From Saccharicrinis sp963665705 (GTDB lineage: Bacteria; Bacteroidota; Bacteroidia; Bacteroidales; Marinilabiliaceae), in assembly GCA_963665705.1 (NCBI GenBank), contig OY762448.1:1798001-1862000 (forward strand): DNA of 64,000 nucleotides, read 5' to 3'. Under the pieces are notes generated by a model. The model was not told where the DNA came from, did not search any database, and worked only from the letters and a program-made list of their open reading frames with translations. This document shows positions 1 to 9,219 of the stretch, piece by piece (positions within the stretch are counted from its first letter, which is position 1; each line of letters starts with the position of its first letter). Both the position numbers and the translations under genes were made by a program.

Positions 1-1
1 T

Positions 2-2053
2 GCAGGTGTTGTTTTCGAAGGCGAAAGACGTTTCGATATTGTTATGCGTTTGCAGAATATCAATAGAACAGATATTCAGGATATTCGTAATTTATTGGTT
101 ACTATTCCTTCCGGAGCACAGATCCCTTTATCTGAATTTGCAGATATTGAATATACCAAAGGTCCTGCAAAAATTTCACGAGATAATACACGTCGTAGAG
201 TAGTAGTAAGTGTGAATGTAAGAAACAGGGATTTACAATCGGTAGTTGAGGATATCAGAGTGGTAATTGATCACCATGTAAAATTAAAACCTGGTAATTT
301 CATAGAATATGGAGGGCAGTTTGAAAATTTACAGAATGCCTCAAAGAGGTTGCTTCTTGCTGTCCCGGTAGCTCTATTGCTCATTTTTATATTTCTTCAT
401 TTTGCATTTCAGTCGTTTAAAGATGCTTTAATGATTTTTACCGCCATTCCATTGGCAACCGTAGGGGGCGTATTTTTACTATGGCTAAGAGGTATGCCTT
501 TTAGTGTTTCGGCCGGAGTTGGGTTTATTGCTTTATTTGGAATTGCTGTATTAAATGGAATCGTTTTGATTGAACATTTAAAAGAACTTCAGAAAAAAGG
601 AACTTTAACAATGCGCGAAGTTATTATTCAAGGAACTAAAGATCGGTTACGACCTGTTTTGTTAACAGCTGGAGCTGCAGCTATGGGATTTTTACCGATG
701 GCTGTTTCAACTGGTGCTGGTGCTGAAGTTCAAAGACCATTGGCAACTGTGGTCATTGGTGGATTAGTTACATCAACTATGCTGACCATGATTGCCTTAC
801 CTTTGTTTTTCGAGATCTTTTACAATGTAGTTGGAATTCGCTTTTTCCCGTTTCGATTCTTGCGCTCAAAAATAACTGTCATCTTAATACTGTTATTAAC
901 AACTACATCATTATTAAGTCAGCAAAAAGAATTAGATCTTCAGAAAATAAAACAAATCGCGTTAGATAACAATAAGCAAATTAAAGCTTACGGATTAAAA
1001 TCAGCTGAAGCCAAAGCGTTAGCTAAAACTGCATTTTCTATCCCCAAAACTAACATTAGTTATGGAATGGATGAAAATAATATTGCAGAAAATAATCATC
1101 CTTTAAAAGTATGGGGAGTAGAACAGTCATTTGCTTTTCCAACCCTATACACTGCACAACGCAAGGCTAATAACTATTCAACTTCTATTGTACAATCTCA
1201 ATTTGAGCTTGAAAAAAATAGAGTTTTAAAAGAGGTTTCACTCCTTTACTTTGAGTGTGTATTATTACGTAATAAAGTGAAAATTTATATGCAATTAGAT
1301 AGTACTTATAATCATTTGTTACATCAGTTTGCCAGAAGATTAGAATTAAAGGATGCCAGTAAACTTGAATACCTGAATATTAAGTCAAAGAAAAATGAAG
1401 TTTCATATCAACTTAAGGATCTGGAAGTATCTTATGAAAAATCATATCAAAGACTAAAAATGTTGATAAACTATTCGTCAGATTTTACAGTACCGGAACA
1501 ATTGGAAATTTTCACTCAAAGCACAGCAATTTCAGATTCGATGCTTATTCATAATTTCTTCCAATTTCAAAATAAATATGCTGAATCACTAATAAGAGTT
1601 GAACAGAATAAAGCATTACCTGAGTTTTCTGTAAATTATTTTTTAGGATCAAATACCTATGAAAATGCTCAAAATTATAGTGGTTTTGAAGTAGGTATAG
1701 CTATTCCTTTATTTTATGGTAGTTATAGAAATACCATTAAATCAGCAAAAATAGCTTACGATGCTCAACAATTAATTATGGAAAATGATAAGGCAGAAGT
1801 AAAATTGAAGATGAATGCTTTAAATGCTGATAAATTGAAATATGATTTAAGAATAAAACAATATAAAGAAACGGAATTGCCATTGGCAGAGGAAATAGAA
1901 CGGGCTGCTTTAAAGGCTTATAAAATGCAGGAAATTGATTTTTTAAGGTTTGCTAATAGTATGGAATCAGCCATTAAAATAAAATCAGATTATTGCGATG
2001 GCGTGTTTAATTATAACAAAGTTTTATTGGAAATAATATATTTTACAAAATAG
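2..2053 (+). CDS. CusA/CzcA-type RND efflux pump fused to a TolC-like outer-membrane domain (5' partial)
   Basis: The reading frame is open from base 2, so the gene starts before the window; the first residues (GVVFEGERRF) match the periplasmic porter region of CusA/CzcA heavy-metal pumps. The first ~285 visible residues hold the end of the RND pump, with the C-terminal transmembrane bundle and the FTAIPLATVGG and FGIAVLNGIVLIEHL stretches typical of the family. After about base 850 the chain changes to a hydrophobic signal-like segment ending SLLSQQ (bases 860-925), then ~375 residues of coiled TolC/CusC-type outer-membrane factor. Family knowledge: such pumps export metal ions or drugs, and RND-OMF fusions of about 1,400 residues are known in Bacteroidetes. 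The adaptor gene follows after 6 bases, so pump, channel and adaptor are probably one operon. The substrate cannot be read from this fragment. Confidence 0.9.
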   Translation, partial: AGVVFEGERRFDIVMRLQNINRTDIQDIRNLLVTIPSGAQIPLSEFADIEYTKGPAKISRDNTRRRVVVSVNVRNRDLQSVVEDIRVVIDHHVKLKPGNFIEYGGQFENLQNASKRLLLAVPVALLLIFIFLHFAFQSFKDALMIFTAIPLATVGGVFLLWLRGMPFSVSAGVGFIALFGIAVLNGIVLIEHLKELQKKGTLTMREVIIQGTKDRLRPVLLTAGAAAMGFLPMAVSTGAGAEVQRPLATVVIGGLVTSTMLTMIALPLFFEIFYNVVGIRFFPFRFLRSKITVILILLLTTTSLLSQQKELDLQKIKQIALDNNKQIKAYGLKSAEAKALAKTAFSIPKTNISYGMDENNIAENNHPLKVWGVEQSFAFPTLYTAQRKANNYSTSIVQSQFELEKNRVLKEVSLLYFECVLLRNKVKIYMQLDSTYNHLLHQFARRLELKDASKLEYLNIKSKKNEVSYQLKDLEVSYEKSYQRLKMLINYSSDFTVPEQLEIFTQSTAISDSMLIHNFFQFQNKYAESLIRVEQNKALPEFSVNYFLGSNTYENAQNYSGFEVGIAIPLFYGSYRNTIKSAKIAYDAQQLIMENDKAEVKLKMNALNADKLKYDLRIKQYKETELPLAEEIERAALKAYKMQEIDFLRFANSMESAIKIKSDYCDGVFNYNKVLLEIIYFTK

Positions 2054-2059
2054 TAGATT

Positions 2060-3178
2060 ATGAATAAGTTTTTTGTATATAATGTATTGAGCATGATGGT
2101 ATTATTAGCTTCGTCATGCGCGTCGGATCAATCAAATAAAGAGAATGTAGGTGAAAATTCAGATGTGATAGAGATTTCTAAAATTCAGTTTCAATCTGAA
2201 AATATGGCTTTTGACAAACCTACCTATCAATTATTTGAAGAGAAAGTTCACTTTACAGGAAATATAGTTCCAACAATAGATGGAGTTGCCAAATTAAGTA
2301 TACCAATTGATGGTGTTGTGCATAAAATTTTTGTAAAGCCAGGTCAGTGGGTGAATAAAGGAGATAAAATAGTATCCGTTGGAGGAAATTCAGTTATTGA
2401 TATCCAACAACAGTATTCCTCTTCCTCGGCTAAAATAAAACAGTTAAAAGCCGACTATGAAAGAGCAAAAATTTTATATCGCGAAAATATAAAAACAGAG
2501 AGTGAATTTTTATTGATTGAAAGTAACTATAAATCGGAATTGGGAATCTATTCAGCTTTAAAATTAAAGTTGCAGAATATGTCTTTGAACCTTAATGATA
2601 TTGAGAATGGATTATATCAAAGCTCATATATTGTTACCGCACCAATCAACGGACAGGTGGTTGATTTTAACTTTAATTTAGGTCAGTTTATCACTTCAGA
2701 TCAGTATGTTGCTGAAATTGTGAATAACCAAAAAGTGCAACTGCAAATTTCTATTTTTGAAAAGGAGCTTTCTCAAATTAAAGAGGGTCAGGATGTTGTT
2801 TTTAATTTATTGGGAGATAAAAAGGAGCATAAAGGGAAAGTTAGTTTTATTAGTCAGTTACTTAATGATGATACAAAATCAGTATCTTGTTATGCAGATA
2901 TACATAGTTTGGATTATCACTATACTATAAATCAAATTGTAAATGGAGATGTAATTATTAAATCAGATTCTATAATAGCAGTTCCTGTTGCAGCTGTAAT
3001 TGGTTTGGGAGAATTAGATTATGTATTGACAAAGCAAAATGAAACAGAAAGTAGTTTTCAATTAATAAAAGAAATAGTAAATACAGGTAGGGGTGATGAT
3101 AGTTATGTTGAATTGATTGATTATAAATTAAATAAAGAAATTTTGATTTCAGGTACTTATAATGTTAATCTGGAATAA
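2060..3178 (+). CDS. RND efflux periplasmic adaptor lipoprotein (CusB/HlyD type)
   Basis: This 372-residue membrane-fusion protein links the inner-membrane RND pump to the outer-membrane channel encoded just upstream. The N-terminus has a hydrophobic stretch ending in a lipobox (LLASSC, Cys about residue 20), so it is predicted to be a lipoprotein. Next come a biotinyl-lipoyl-like half (IDGVVHKIFVKPGQWVNKGD), a coiled-coil hairpin around residues 120-180, the second lipoyl half (APINGQVVDFNFNLGQFI) and beta-barrel regions. The gap to the pump gene is 6 bases, which supports co-transcription. Metal-binding Met or His clusters like those of CusB are not obvious, so the substrate stays open. Confidence 0.88.
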   Translation: MNKFFVYNVLSMMVLLASSCASDQSNKENVGENSDVIEISKIQFQSENMAFDKPTYQLFEEKVHFTGNIVPTIDGVAKLSIPIDGVVHKIFVKPGQWVNKGDKIVSVGGNSVIDIQQQYSSSSAKIKQLKADYERAKILYRENIKTESEFLLIESNYKSELGIYSALKLKLQNMSLNLNDIENGLYQSSYIVTAPINGQVVDFNFNLGQFITSDQYVAEIVNNQKVQLQISIFEKELSQIKEGQDVVFNLLGDKKEHKGKVSFISQLLNDDTKSVSCYADIHSLDYHYTINQIVNGDVIIKSDSIIAVPVAAVIGLGELDYVLTKQNETESSFQLIKEIVNTGRGDDSYVELIDYKLNKEILISGTYNVNLE

Positions 3179-3288
3179 TATTGATTTCGTCAAAATATAT
3201 AACTATTTCAGATAATTTGATTGTATTTCATATTATATTACCAAAATCAAATAAACATAAATAGTTTTGATTTTATATTTTACATAAT

Positions 3289-4353
3289 ATGGCCAGGTTT
3301 TTAAAATCAAAAAAAGAACTCATTGGTATATCACCAGATGATATTTTATTTAAGGGAGAAAAGAAAATAGAAAACACCCGTATAAGGTTAATGGATTATA
3401 ATCCTGATAATCTTAGGGAGTTGGAAGTAAGGGTTGTAGATGAGATTCCTGGGGTGCTTAAAAAAGAAAATACATCATGGTTAAATATAGATGGTCTTCA
3501 TGAAACAGGAGTCATGAAAGAGCTATCGAAACAATTTGAAATTGAAAATTATATTATTGCAGAAGTTTTAGAAACGCATAAGAGACCAAAAATACATGAT
3601 TATGATGACTATATCATGCTTTCAACAAAAATGCTTCAATATAATGTAGAAACAGAAAAGATTTTTTCTGAAAATTTATCCATCATTTTTAATGAAAACG
3701 TATTAATATCTTTCCAGGAAAGGGTTGGTGATTTCTTTAATCCGGTTAGAGAGCGAATTCGTAAAAACAGAAAGCGTATTAGAAATTCAGGTCCTGATTA
3801 TCTTGCCTTTGCTTTGCTTGATGTGGTAGTAGATAATTATATACATACGATTAGTTTGTTGGGTGAAAAAATAGAAGAGTTAGATGATGAATTAATACGA
3901 AATCCATCATCAGATAGCCTTGAGAATATCAATAAATATAAAGTTGAAGTTAATTACCTGCGAAAAACAATTAAGCCTTGTCGCGAGATGATTCTAAACC
4001 TATGTAAGTTAGATTCTGAATTATTGAGTGATGAAATTCAAAGTCACTTACATGAATTGCAAAATAACATAGAACTTGCAAATGAATCTATCGACAACTA
4101 CCGAGATATATTGTCTGATCAGTTAAATATATTTCATACAACAGTTGCTTATAAGTTGAATGACATTCTAAAATTTTTAACCATATTTTCAGTAATATTC
4201 ATTCCCATAACATTTATAGCTGGAGTTTATGGTACTAACTTCGATAACATACCAGAATTACATTACAAATACAGTTATTTTATAATGTGGGTGGTAATAT
4301 TATTAACTGTTATAGGAATGGTTACTTATTTTAAGAAGAAAAAATGGTTTTGA
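3289..4353 (+). CDS. corA: CorA-family magnesium/cobalt transporter
   Basis: This 354-residue protein has a long charged cytoplasmic funnel domain followed by two C-terminal membrane helices (about residues 293-313 and 328-347) and a Lys-rich tail (KKKKWF), the layout of CorA pentameric divalent-cation channels. The signature loop after the first helix reads YGTNF instead of the classical YGMNF, with the acidic DNIPEL stretch after it. It appears to be a single-gene unit. CorA normally mediates Mg2+ uptake; the GTN variant leaves the selectivity less certain. Confidence 0.9.
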   Translation: MARFLKSKKELIGISPDDILFKGEKKIENTRIRLMDYNPDNLRELEVRVVDEIPGVLKKENTSWLNIDGLHETGVMKELSKQFEIENYIIAEVLETHKRPKIHDYDDYIMLSTKMLQYNVETEKIFSENLSIIFNENVLISFQERVGDFFNPVRERIRKNRKRIRNSGPDYLAFALLDVVVDNYIHTISLLGEKIEELDDELIRNPSSDSLENINKYKVEVNYLRKTIKPCREMILNLCKLDSELLSDEIQSHLHELQNNIELANESIDNYRDILSDQLNIFHTTVAYKLNDILKFLTIFSVIFIPITFIAGVYGTNFDNIPELHYKYSYFIMWVVILLTVIGMVTYFKKKKWF

Positions 4354-4428
4354 ATCTGAATGGATTATTTTTTTATAAGTATTGATATAAATTGATCATG
4401 ATTAATTATTACAAAGGATTATTGCAAC

Positions 4429-4436
4429 TTTCTTTG
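4429..4436 (+). promoter_or_regulatory. possible -7 box (TTTCTTTG) upstream of the ErcA-like gene
   Basis: The octamer differs by one base from the Bacteroidetes -7 consensus TAnnTTTG and lies 27 bases before the start codon. The surrounding 12-mer ACTTTCTTTGTA is repeated in front of slyD. No clear -33 TTG was found at the usual distance, so this is tentative. Confidence 0.3.
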
Positions 4437-4463
4437 TAAATTGATAATCTAAAGTCTGGTAGT

Positions 4464-5639
4464 ATGGGAAATGTATTTGAAAATATACAGTTAAGTCCAA
4501 GGAAATTTGTTGCCCCTGAATATATTTATGGTGTAGATTCCAGATTGATGGCTGGTGTATTTTGTAAAAAGTTAGGTGGGAGAAAGGTGCTGTTTGTTAC
4601 AGATGAGGGATTAATGCATACTACCTGGTTTAAAGAAGTTTCTGAAGAGTTACAAAAGCATTCTGTTGAATATGTAGTTTATTCAACTATTTCGCCCAAT
4701 CCTCGTGATTTTGAGGTGATGAATGGGAAATTAGTTTATGAAGAGAATAAATGTAATATGATTCTTTCACTTGGAGGAGGCAGTGTAATTGATTGTGCTA
4801 AAGGGATAGGGATTGTATCTTCAAACACGGGAGATATAAGAGACTTTGAAGGTGTTGATATGATAAATGTTCCCATACCACCATTAATTTGTATTCCAAC
4901 AACTGGCGGAACGGCAGCTGATGTGTCACAATTTGCCATTATTAACAATACAACTGAAAAATATAAGTTCGCTATTATAAGTAAGGCCGTTGTACCAGAT
5001 GTTGCACTTATAGATCCATTTATACTTACAAGTATGGATCCATTTCTTACAGCATGCACTGGTATGGATGCCTTATCACATTCATTTGAAGCTTTTGTTT
5101 CAAATGCAAATTCTCCATTCACAGATTTATATGCATTAGAATCAATACGATTGATAAAAGCCAATTTACAGGATTGTTTAACTAATCCCAGCGATATGCA
5201 AGCCAGGGGTAAAATCATGCTGGCGAGTTTATATGCAGGATTGGCTTTTTCCAATGCAAGTTTAGGTTGTGTACATTCTCTGGCGCATAGTTTAGGTGGT
5301 TATCTTGATTTGCCTCATGGTGAGTGTAATGCTATATTATTACCTCATGTTGTTGATTTTAATTTTAATTCATCAGTTGATAGATATAAACAGATTGCTG
5401 ATGTTTTTGATGTTTCAGCCAAAGGAAAACCAAATAATGAAATCAAAAACACATTGATAGATCATTTACTCACTTTTAAACAAAGTTTAGGAATTAAAAC
5501 AACATTGCACGATAAAGGTGTAAGTATTGATGTTATTCCTCAAATTGCATCAAAAGCAATAAATGATCCGTGTAATGCAACAAACCCCAAGCCTCCTGTA
5601 AAAAACGATTTGGAAGCGATATGTAAAGAAGCACTGTAA
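4464..5639 (+). CDS. iron-containing alcohol dehydrogenase, ErcA-like
   Basis: This 391-residue protein is a group III (iron-containing) alcohol dehydrogenase. It has the GGGSVIDCAK nucleotide-binding motif (residues 104-113), the PTTGGTAADVS segment, and all four expected iron ligands: D202, H206, H271 and H285. The N-terminus (LSPRKFVAPEYIYGVDSRL) resembles ErcA, an alcohol-dehydrogenase-like protein that in Pseudomonas acts in regulation of ethanol oxidation next to histidine kinases. The next gene, 3 bases downstream, is a PAS histidine kinase, which supports that reading. The enzyme class is firm; the regulatory role is an inference from similarity and context. It could also be an ordinary alcohol or butanol dehydrogenase. 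Confidence 0.85.
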   Translation: MGNVFENIQLSPRKFVAPEYIYGVDSRLMAGVFCKKLGGRKVLFVTDEGLMHTTWFKEVSEELQKHSVEYVVYSTISPNPRDFEVMNGKLVYEENKCNMILSLGGGSVIDCAKGIGIVSSNTGDIRDFEGVDMINVPIPPLICIPTTGGTAADVSQFAIINNTTEKYKFAIISKAVVPDVALIDPFILTSMDPFLTACTGMDALSHSFEAFVSNANSPFTDLYALESIRLIKANLQDCLTNPSDMQARGKIMLASLYAGLAFSNASLGCVHSLAHSLGGYLDLPHGECNAILLPHVVDFNFNSSVDRYKQIADVFDVSAKGKPNNEIKNTLIDHLLTFKQSLGIKTTLHDKGVSIDVIPQIASKAINDPCNATNPKPPVKNDLEAICKEAL

Positions 5640-5642
5640 TTA

Positions 5643-6839
5643 ATGGCAAACGACTGGAATAAATATAGAGATAAGATTATTGGTTTAGGTGAGCATTCCT
5701 TGCATAAAAGCTATTATCCTGAATTACAGAAAAAAATTGATAGCTTGGAGGCCTCGCAAAAAAATCTTCAAACCATTATTAACAGTATTAGTGATGCCAT
5801 TATAATTCATGATGTTAATGGACAAATTTTATCTATAAATGAGCAGACTCAATCTACTTTTAACATTGATTTAAATGATTGTTCCAAGTATTGTATACTT
5901 GATATTTCATCGCCAAAATTGAATTATGAATACTTAGAGGTTTTATGGAAAGAGGTAATTAAAAATAAAGCTCACATAATTGAGTGGGTAGGTCATCCTA
6001 TAGGCTCTAAAGAAGAAATTGAATTACAGGTTTCGGTTAGTTCAACTGTGTGGAATGGTAAAGATGCCATTGTAGCCGTATTGCGTGATTTTACCGAACG
6101 TAAAAAGTTTGAACAGGACATAATTTTAGCGAAAGAAAAAGCAGAAGAAGCCAGCCGGTTAAAATCCGAGTTTCTAAAAAACATGTCGCATGAAATTCGT
6201 ACACCAATGAATGGTATCATCGGTTTTGCAGAAATGTTGGCAGAAAAGGATTTGTTATTTGAAGAACGAACTTATTACTCAAAAATCGTTCAGGATAATA
6301 GTTTTGAATTATTAAAAATAATAGATAATATTTTAGAAATCTCTAAGCTTGTAGCAAAGCAAATTCCATTAAAAGAAAAATCCTTTTGTTTAAATAAATT
6401 GTTGATCAATATCTCGGATGAATATGCTTTAGAATCAAAAAATAATAATATACCTATTCAAATTAGTAAAAATGTAGATCACAAAGAGTTTATAATCTAT
6501 TCAGATAAGACAAAACTAAAAAAGATTATAAAAAATTTAATTGACAATGCATTTAAGTTTACTGATGAAGGATTTATTGAAATTGGATATTATGTTGATG
6601 CCGCTAAATTGATTTTGTATGTTAAAGATACTGGTATCGGTGTTTTTTCAAAGAATCATGAATTTATTTTTGAGAGATTTTCAAAAGTGAATACTGAGTT
6701 GTCAAGATCAGGAGGTTTAGGTTTGGGATTAGCCATTAGTCAAGAATATGCAAGACTGTTAAATGGAAATATTACAATAGAGTCAAAAAAAGACAAAGGC
6801 TCAACATTTTATGTTACAATTCCTTATAAAGGATTTTAG
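5643..6839 (+). CDS. soluble PAS-domain sensor histidine kinase
   Basis: This 398-residue kinase has no membrane segment or signal peptide, so it is probably cytoplasmic. A coiled N-terminus leads to one PAS domain (about residues 40-155), then a HisKA dimerisation domain with the phospho-acceptor in MSHEIRTPMNGIIGF (H183), then a HATPase_c domain with the N box (NLIDNAFKFTDEG), DTGIGV and a GGLGLGL lid. No receiver domain is attached and no response regulator is nearby. It starts 3 bases after the ErcA-like dehydrogenase, so the two are almost certainly co-transcribed and may act together. Confidence 0.9.
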   Translation: MANDWNKYRDKIIGLGEHSLHKSYYPELQKKIDSLEASQKNLQTIINSISDAIIIHDVNGQILSINEQTQSTFNIDLNDCSKYCILDISSPKLNYEYLEVLWKEVIKNKAHIIEWVGHPIGSKEEIELQVSVSSTVWNGKDAIVAVLRDFTERKKFEQDIILAKEKAEEASRLKSEFLKNMSHEIRTPMNGIIGFAEMLAEKDLLFEERTYYSKIVQDNSFELLKIIDNILEISKLVAKQIPLKEKSFCLNKLLINISDEYALESKNNNIPIQISKNVDHKEFIIYSDKTKLKKIIKNLIDNAFKFTDEGFIEIGYYVDAAKLILYVKDTGIGVFSKNHEFIFERFSKVNTELSRSGGLGLGLAISQEYARLLNGNITIESKKDKGSTFYVTIPYKGF

Positions 6840-6898
6840 AATCCAAAATATTGATTAGAGCCTTGATTTTTTAATGGTTTGGAATATATTAGCAGTTA

Positions 6899-6934
6899 TA
6901 AAAAAAGCAGGTTGCTATGTATAACAACCTGCTG
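6899..6934 (-). terminator. rho-independent terminator of the miaB-like gene
   Basis: The 9-bp perfect stem AGCAGGTTG / CAACCTGCT (6906-6914 with 6925-6933) has a 10-base loop. It is preceded on the + strand by an A-run, which is a U-run for leftward transcription. It lies between the convergent kinase and miaB-like genes. Confidence 0.75.
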
Positions 6935-6956
6935 AATAATATCTTATTTGCGCTAA

Positions 6957-8297
6957 TTAACAGTTTACTGTGTTCTTGATTAATTCTCCTTCAATAGAAA
7001 ATTTTGCAGCGCTCGTTACTTTTAATTCTACTATTTGTCCAATTAAACTTTCATCATCTGACTCCAGTCTGATTACAATTTTTCCATCAGTATGTCCTGA
7101 TAAATAACCCGGCTTGCGATCTTTCTCGCGAACTAAAACTTTAACTGTTTTTCCAACCAAGGACTTGTTATATTCGTAAGTATGCTTTTGAAGTTCGTCA
7201 CTTAAAACGGCAAATCTACGTTTCTTTTCATCTAAAGGAATATTGTCTTCCCATCTGTATGATGCAGCTCCCGGACGAGGTGAATACATGGCAATATAGG
7301 CCATATTGTATTTAAACTCTTCCATTGCTTTGCGCGTATTCTCAAATTGCTCTTCGGTTTCATCTGTAAAACCAACTATAATATCAGTAAATACAGTAGC
7401 TTGTGGAAGAATACTTCTGAGTTTTTGCATTGTTTTTCTATACATTTCCAGAGAATGATTGCGATTCATTTTGATTAGAACCTTTTCATCACCACTTTGA
7501 ATCGGGAAATGGATTTGTTTTCCTAAACAATCATACTTGGCCATAATATGAAAAATATCTTCTGTCATATCGCGAGGATGAGGAGAAGTAAAATAAACCC
7601 AAAATTCTTTATTTACTTCATCACCGATTTGGCCAACTTTTTCAAGTAATTCAGAAAAACTTAATTCATCACCTTTTTTATCCAGACCATAAGAATTTAC
7701 ATTTTGGCCTAATAATGTGATCGATTTGTACCCTTTTTCAGCAAGACTCCTTACTTCATCCAGAATTTCTTGTGACGGTCTGGAAACCTCTCGACCCCTG
7801 GTGTAAGGAACTGCGCAATAGGTGCAAAATTTATTACATCCGTTTTGAATTGGAATAAATGCTTCAAAATTAGAGTCGTATTTTGGTTTTACATTCCAGA
7901 ATAATTGAATTTCATCAATGGTATTATTGGGTTCAGCAACTAATGATAATGGATTTGTAATGCCATATTCTCCCAGCATTTTTGGGAACTGAGGTAATTC
8001 AGGCATGGCAAAAACTATATCAAATAGTTTTAAAAATTTTTCTTTATCTGCAGGAAGAATACAACCGGAAATAAAAGTAATCAAGTTCTTTTTATTCTTC
8101 CACTTATTCCATTTCGAAATTTTGTTATAAACTTTGTCAATAGCTTTTTGACGTACCGAACATGCTAAAATTCCAATAATATTAGCATCTTCTTCATTAT
8201 CTACTTTTGTGCAGCCCGCTGCATCCAGTACTGACGCCACACGCTCCGAGTCACTCAAATTCATTTGACATCCCAATGTCAGTAAAAAGTACTTCAC
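6957..8297 (-). CDS. miaB: MiaB-family tRNA methylthiotransferase
   Basis: This 446-residue radical-SAM enzyme has the three parts of methylthiotransferases. The N-terminal UPF0004 domain carries cluster-binding cysteines C10, C46 and C79. The radical-SAM core has the CxxxCxxC motif in CNKFCTYCAVPYTRGRE (C154, C158, C161). A C-terminal TRAM-like domain spans about residues 380-443. MiaB adds a 2-methylthio group to i6A37 in tRNAs reading UNN codons. The second methylthiotransferase in this window (61.8 kb) is clearly RimO, and YTRGRE after the cluster motif favours MiaB here. The N-terminus (LTLGCQMNLSDSERV) and LACSVR instead of NTCSVR are divergent, so a paralogue is possible. Confidence 0.85.
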   Translation of the reverse strand: MKYFLLTLGCQMNLSDSERVASVLDAAGCTKVDNEEDANIIGILACSVRQKAIDKVYNKISKWNKWKNKKNLITFISGCILPADKEKFLKLFDIVFAMPELPQFPKMLGEYGITNPLSLVAEPNNTIDEIQLFWNVKPKYDSNFEAFIPIQNGCNKFCTYCAVPYTRGREVSRPSQEILDEVRSLAEKGYKSITLLGQNVNSYGLDKKGDELSFSELLEKVGQIGDEVNKEFWVYFTSPHPRDMTEDIFHIMAKYDCLGKQIHFPIQSGDEKVLIKMNRNHSLEMYRKTMQKLRSILPQATVFTDIIVGFTDETEEQFENTRKAMEEFKYNMAYIAMYSPRPGAASYRWEDNIPLDEKKRRFAVLSDELQKHTYEYNKSLVGKTVKVLVREKDRKPGYLSGHTDGKIVIRLESDDESLIGQIVELKVTSAAKFSIEGELIKNTVNC

Positions 8298-8378
8298 AAT
8301 TCTTTTTTTTGATAATTTGTTTAAACAAGAAAATTTAGAGTGATAATATATTTGATTCTAAGCTTTCTTATTTAGGTA

Positions 8379-9038
8379 TTAAAAATATACTTCTGCATGA
8401 ATTTGCTCATTTGATATTCCTTTTTCTTCTAAAATATCATAAGCATCATGAATCATATTACAATTTCCGCACAAATATACTTCAGATTCTTTATCAATCA
8501 TTACTTCTTGTAAATAATTTGTAATTCTCCCAGTATAATCACCACTTTGATCTCTTGAAGAGCAAAGAATATAGCGATCGTTCTTATACTCATTACGTTC
8601 GTAACCTTCATCAGCGGATCTTACTCCATGTAAAATTTTATAATCAAGGTCAGGGATACTTTTGGTCATGGAGTGAAAAGGTGAAATACCTGTACCGGTT
8701 GCTATAAATAAAAATTTCTTGGACTTTATTTTTTCTTCCTGTAATGTAAAATAACCAACAGGTTCCTCTACAACAACATTTTCACCAGCTTTTAATCCTT
8801 TTAAAACAGGTGTAACCAATCCGTTTTGAACTTCTTTAACTAAAACCTCAACATAAGGGTCATTTTCTGCACTATATATTGAGTACTCCCGAGTGTGTAT
8901 ACCGTTTGGAGGGCCTACACAAACATGCTGACCTGCTTTAAAATCCATTCCATTTTTCTCAAATCTAATAACAAATGTAGAATCTGTTAAATGACGAACT
9001 TCAAGTATTTGATGAAGATTTAATCTTTTACGTGACAT
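8379..9038 (-). CDS. ferredoxin/flavodoxin-NADP reductase-like FAD oxidoreductase
   Basis: This 219-residue protein has the two-domain ferredoxin-NADP reductase fold. The FAD-binding motif REYSIYS (residues 50-56) is followed by the NAD(P)-binding motif GTGISPFHSM (115-124). A late CGNCNMI segment and a C-terminus ending in an aromatic residue (HAEVYF) fit FNR-type enzymes. There is no 2Fe-2S domain, so it should pass electrons to or from a separate ferredoxin or flavodoxin. It is transcribed leftward, 81 bases upstream of the miaB-like gene, and could share its transcript. Confidence 0.8.
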   Translation of the reverse strand: MSRKRLNLHQILEVRHLTDSTFVIRFEKNGMDFKAGQHVCVGPPNGIHTREYSIYSAENDPYVEVLVKEVQNGLVTPVLKGLKAGENVVVEEPVGYFTLQEEKIKSKKFLFIATGTGISPFHSMTKSIPDLDYKILHGVRSADEGYERNEYKNDRYILCSSRDQSGDYTGRITNYLQEVMIDKESEVYLCGNCNMIHDAYDILEEKGISNEQIHAEVYF

Positions 9039-9219
9039 ATTTTTTATACTATTTATTTGAAAATTTAGGTGTTCTGTCTGTGTAAACTATAATCTTAATA
9101 AAATGTTCATCTTAAAATATGAGTTTTTACTCTTTTCAATTGCCAGATAATTCCTATTTTTAATCTATTGAATTTTTTGATGAAGATTTATTATTAAAAT
9201 AAATAAATTGTAGATAGGT

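Noticed and set aside
4736..5254. 172-codon antisense reading frame inside the ErcA-like gene
   Set aside because: The sense protein is a complete, well-conserved dehydrogenase; the antisense frame resembles nothing.
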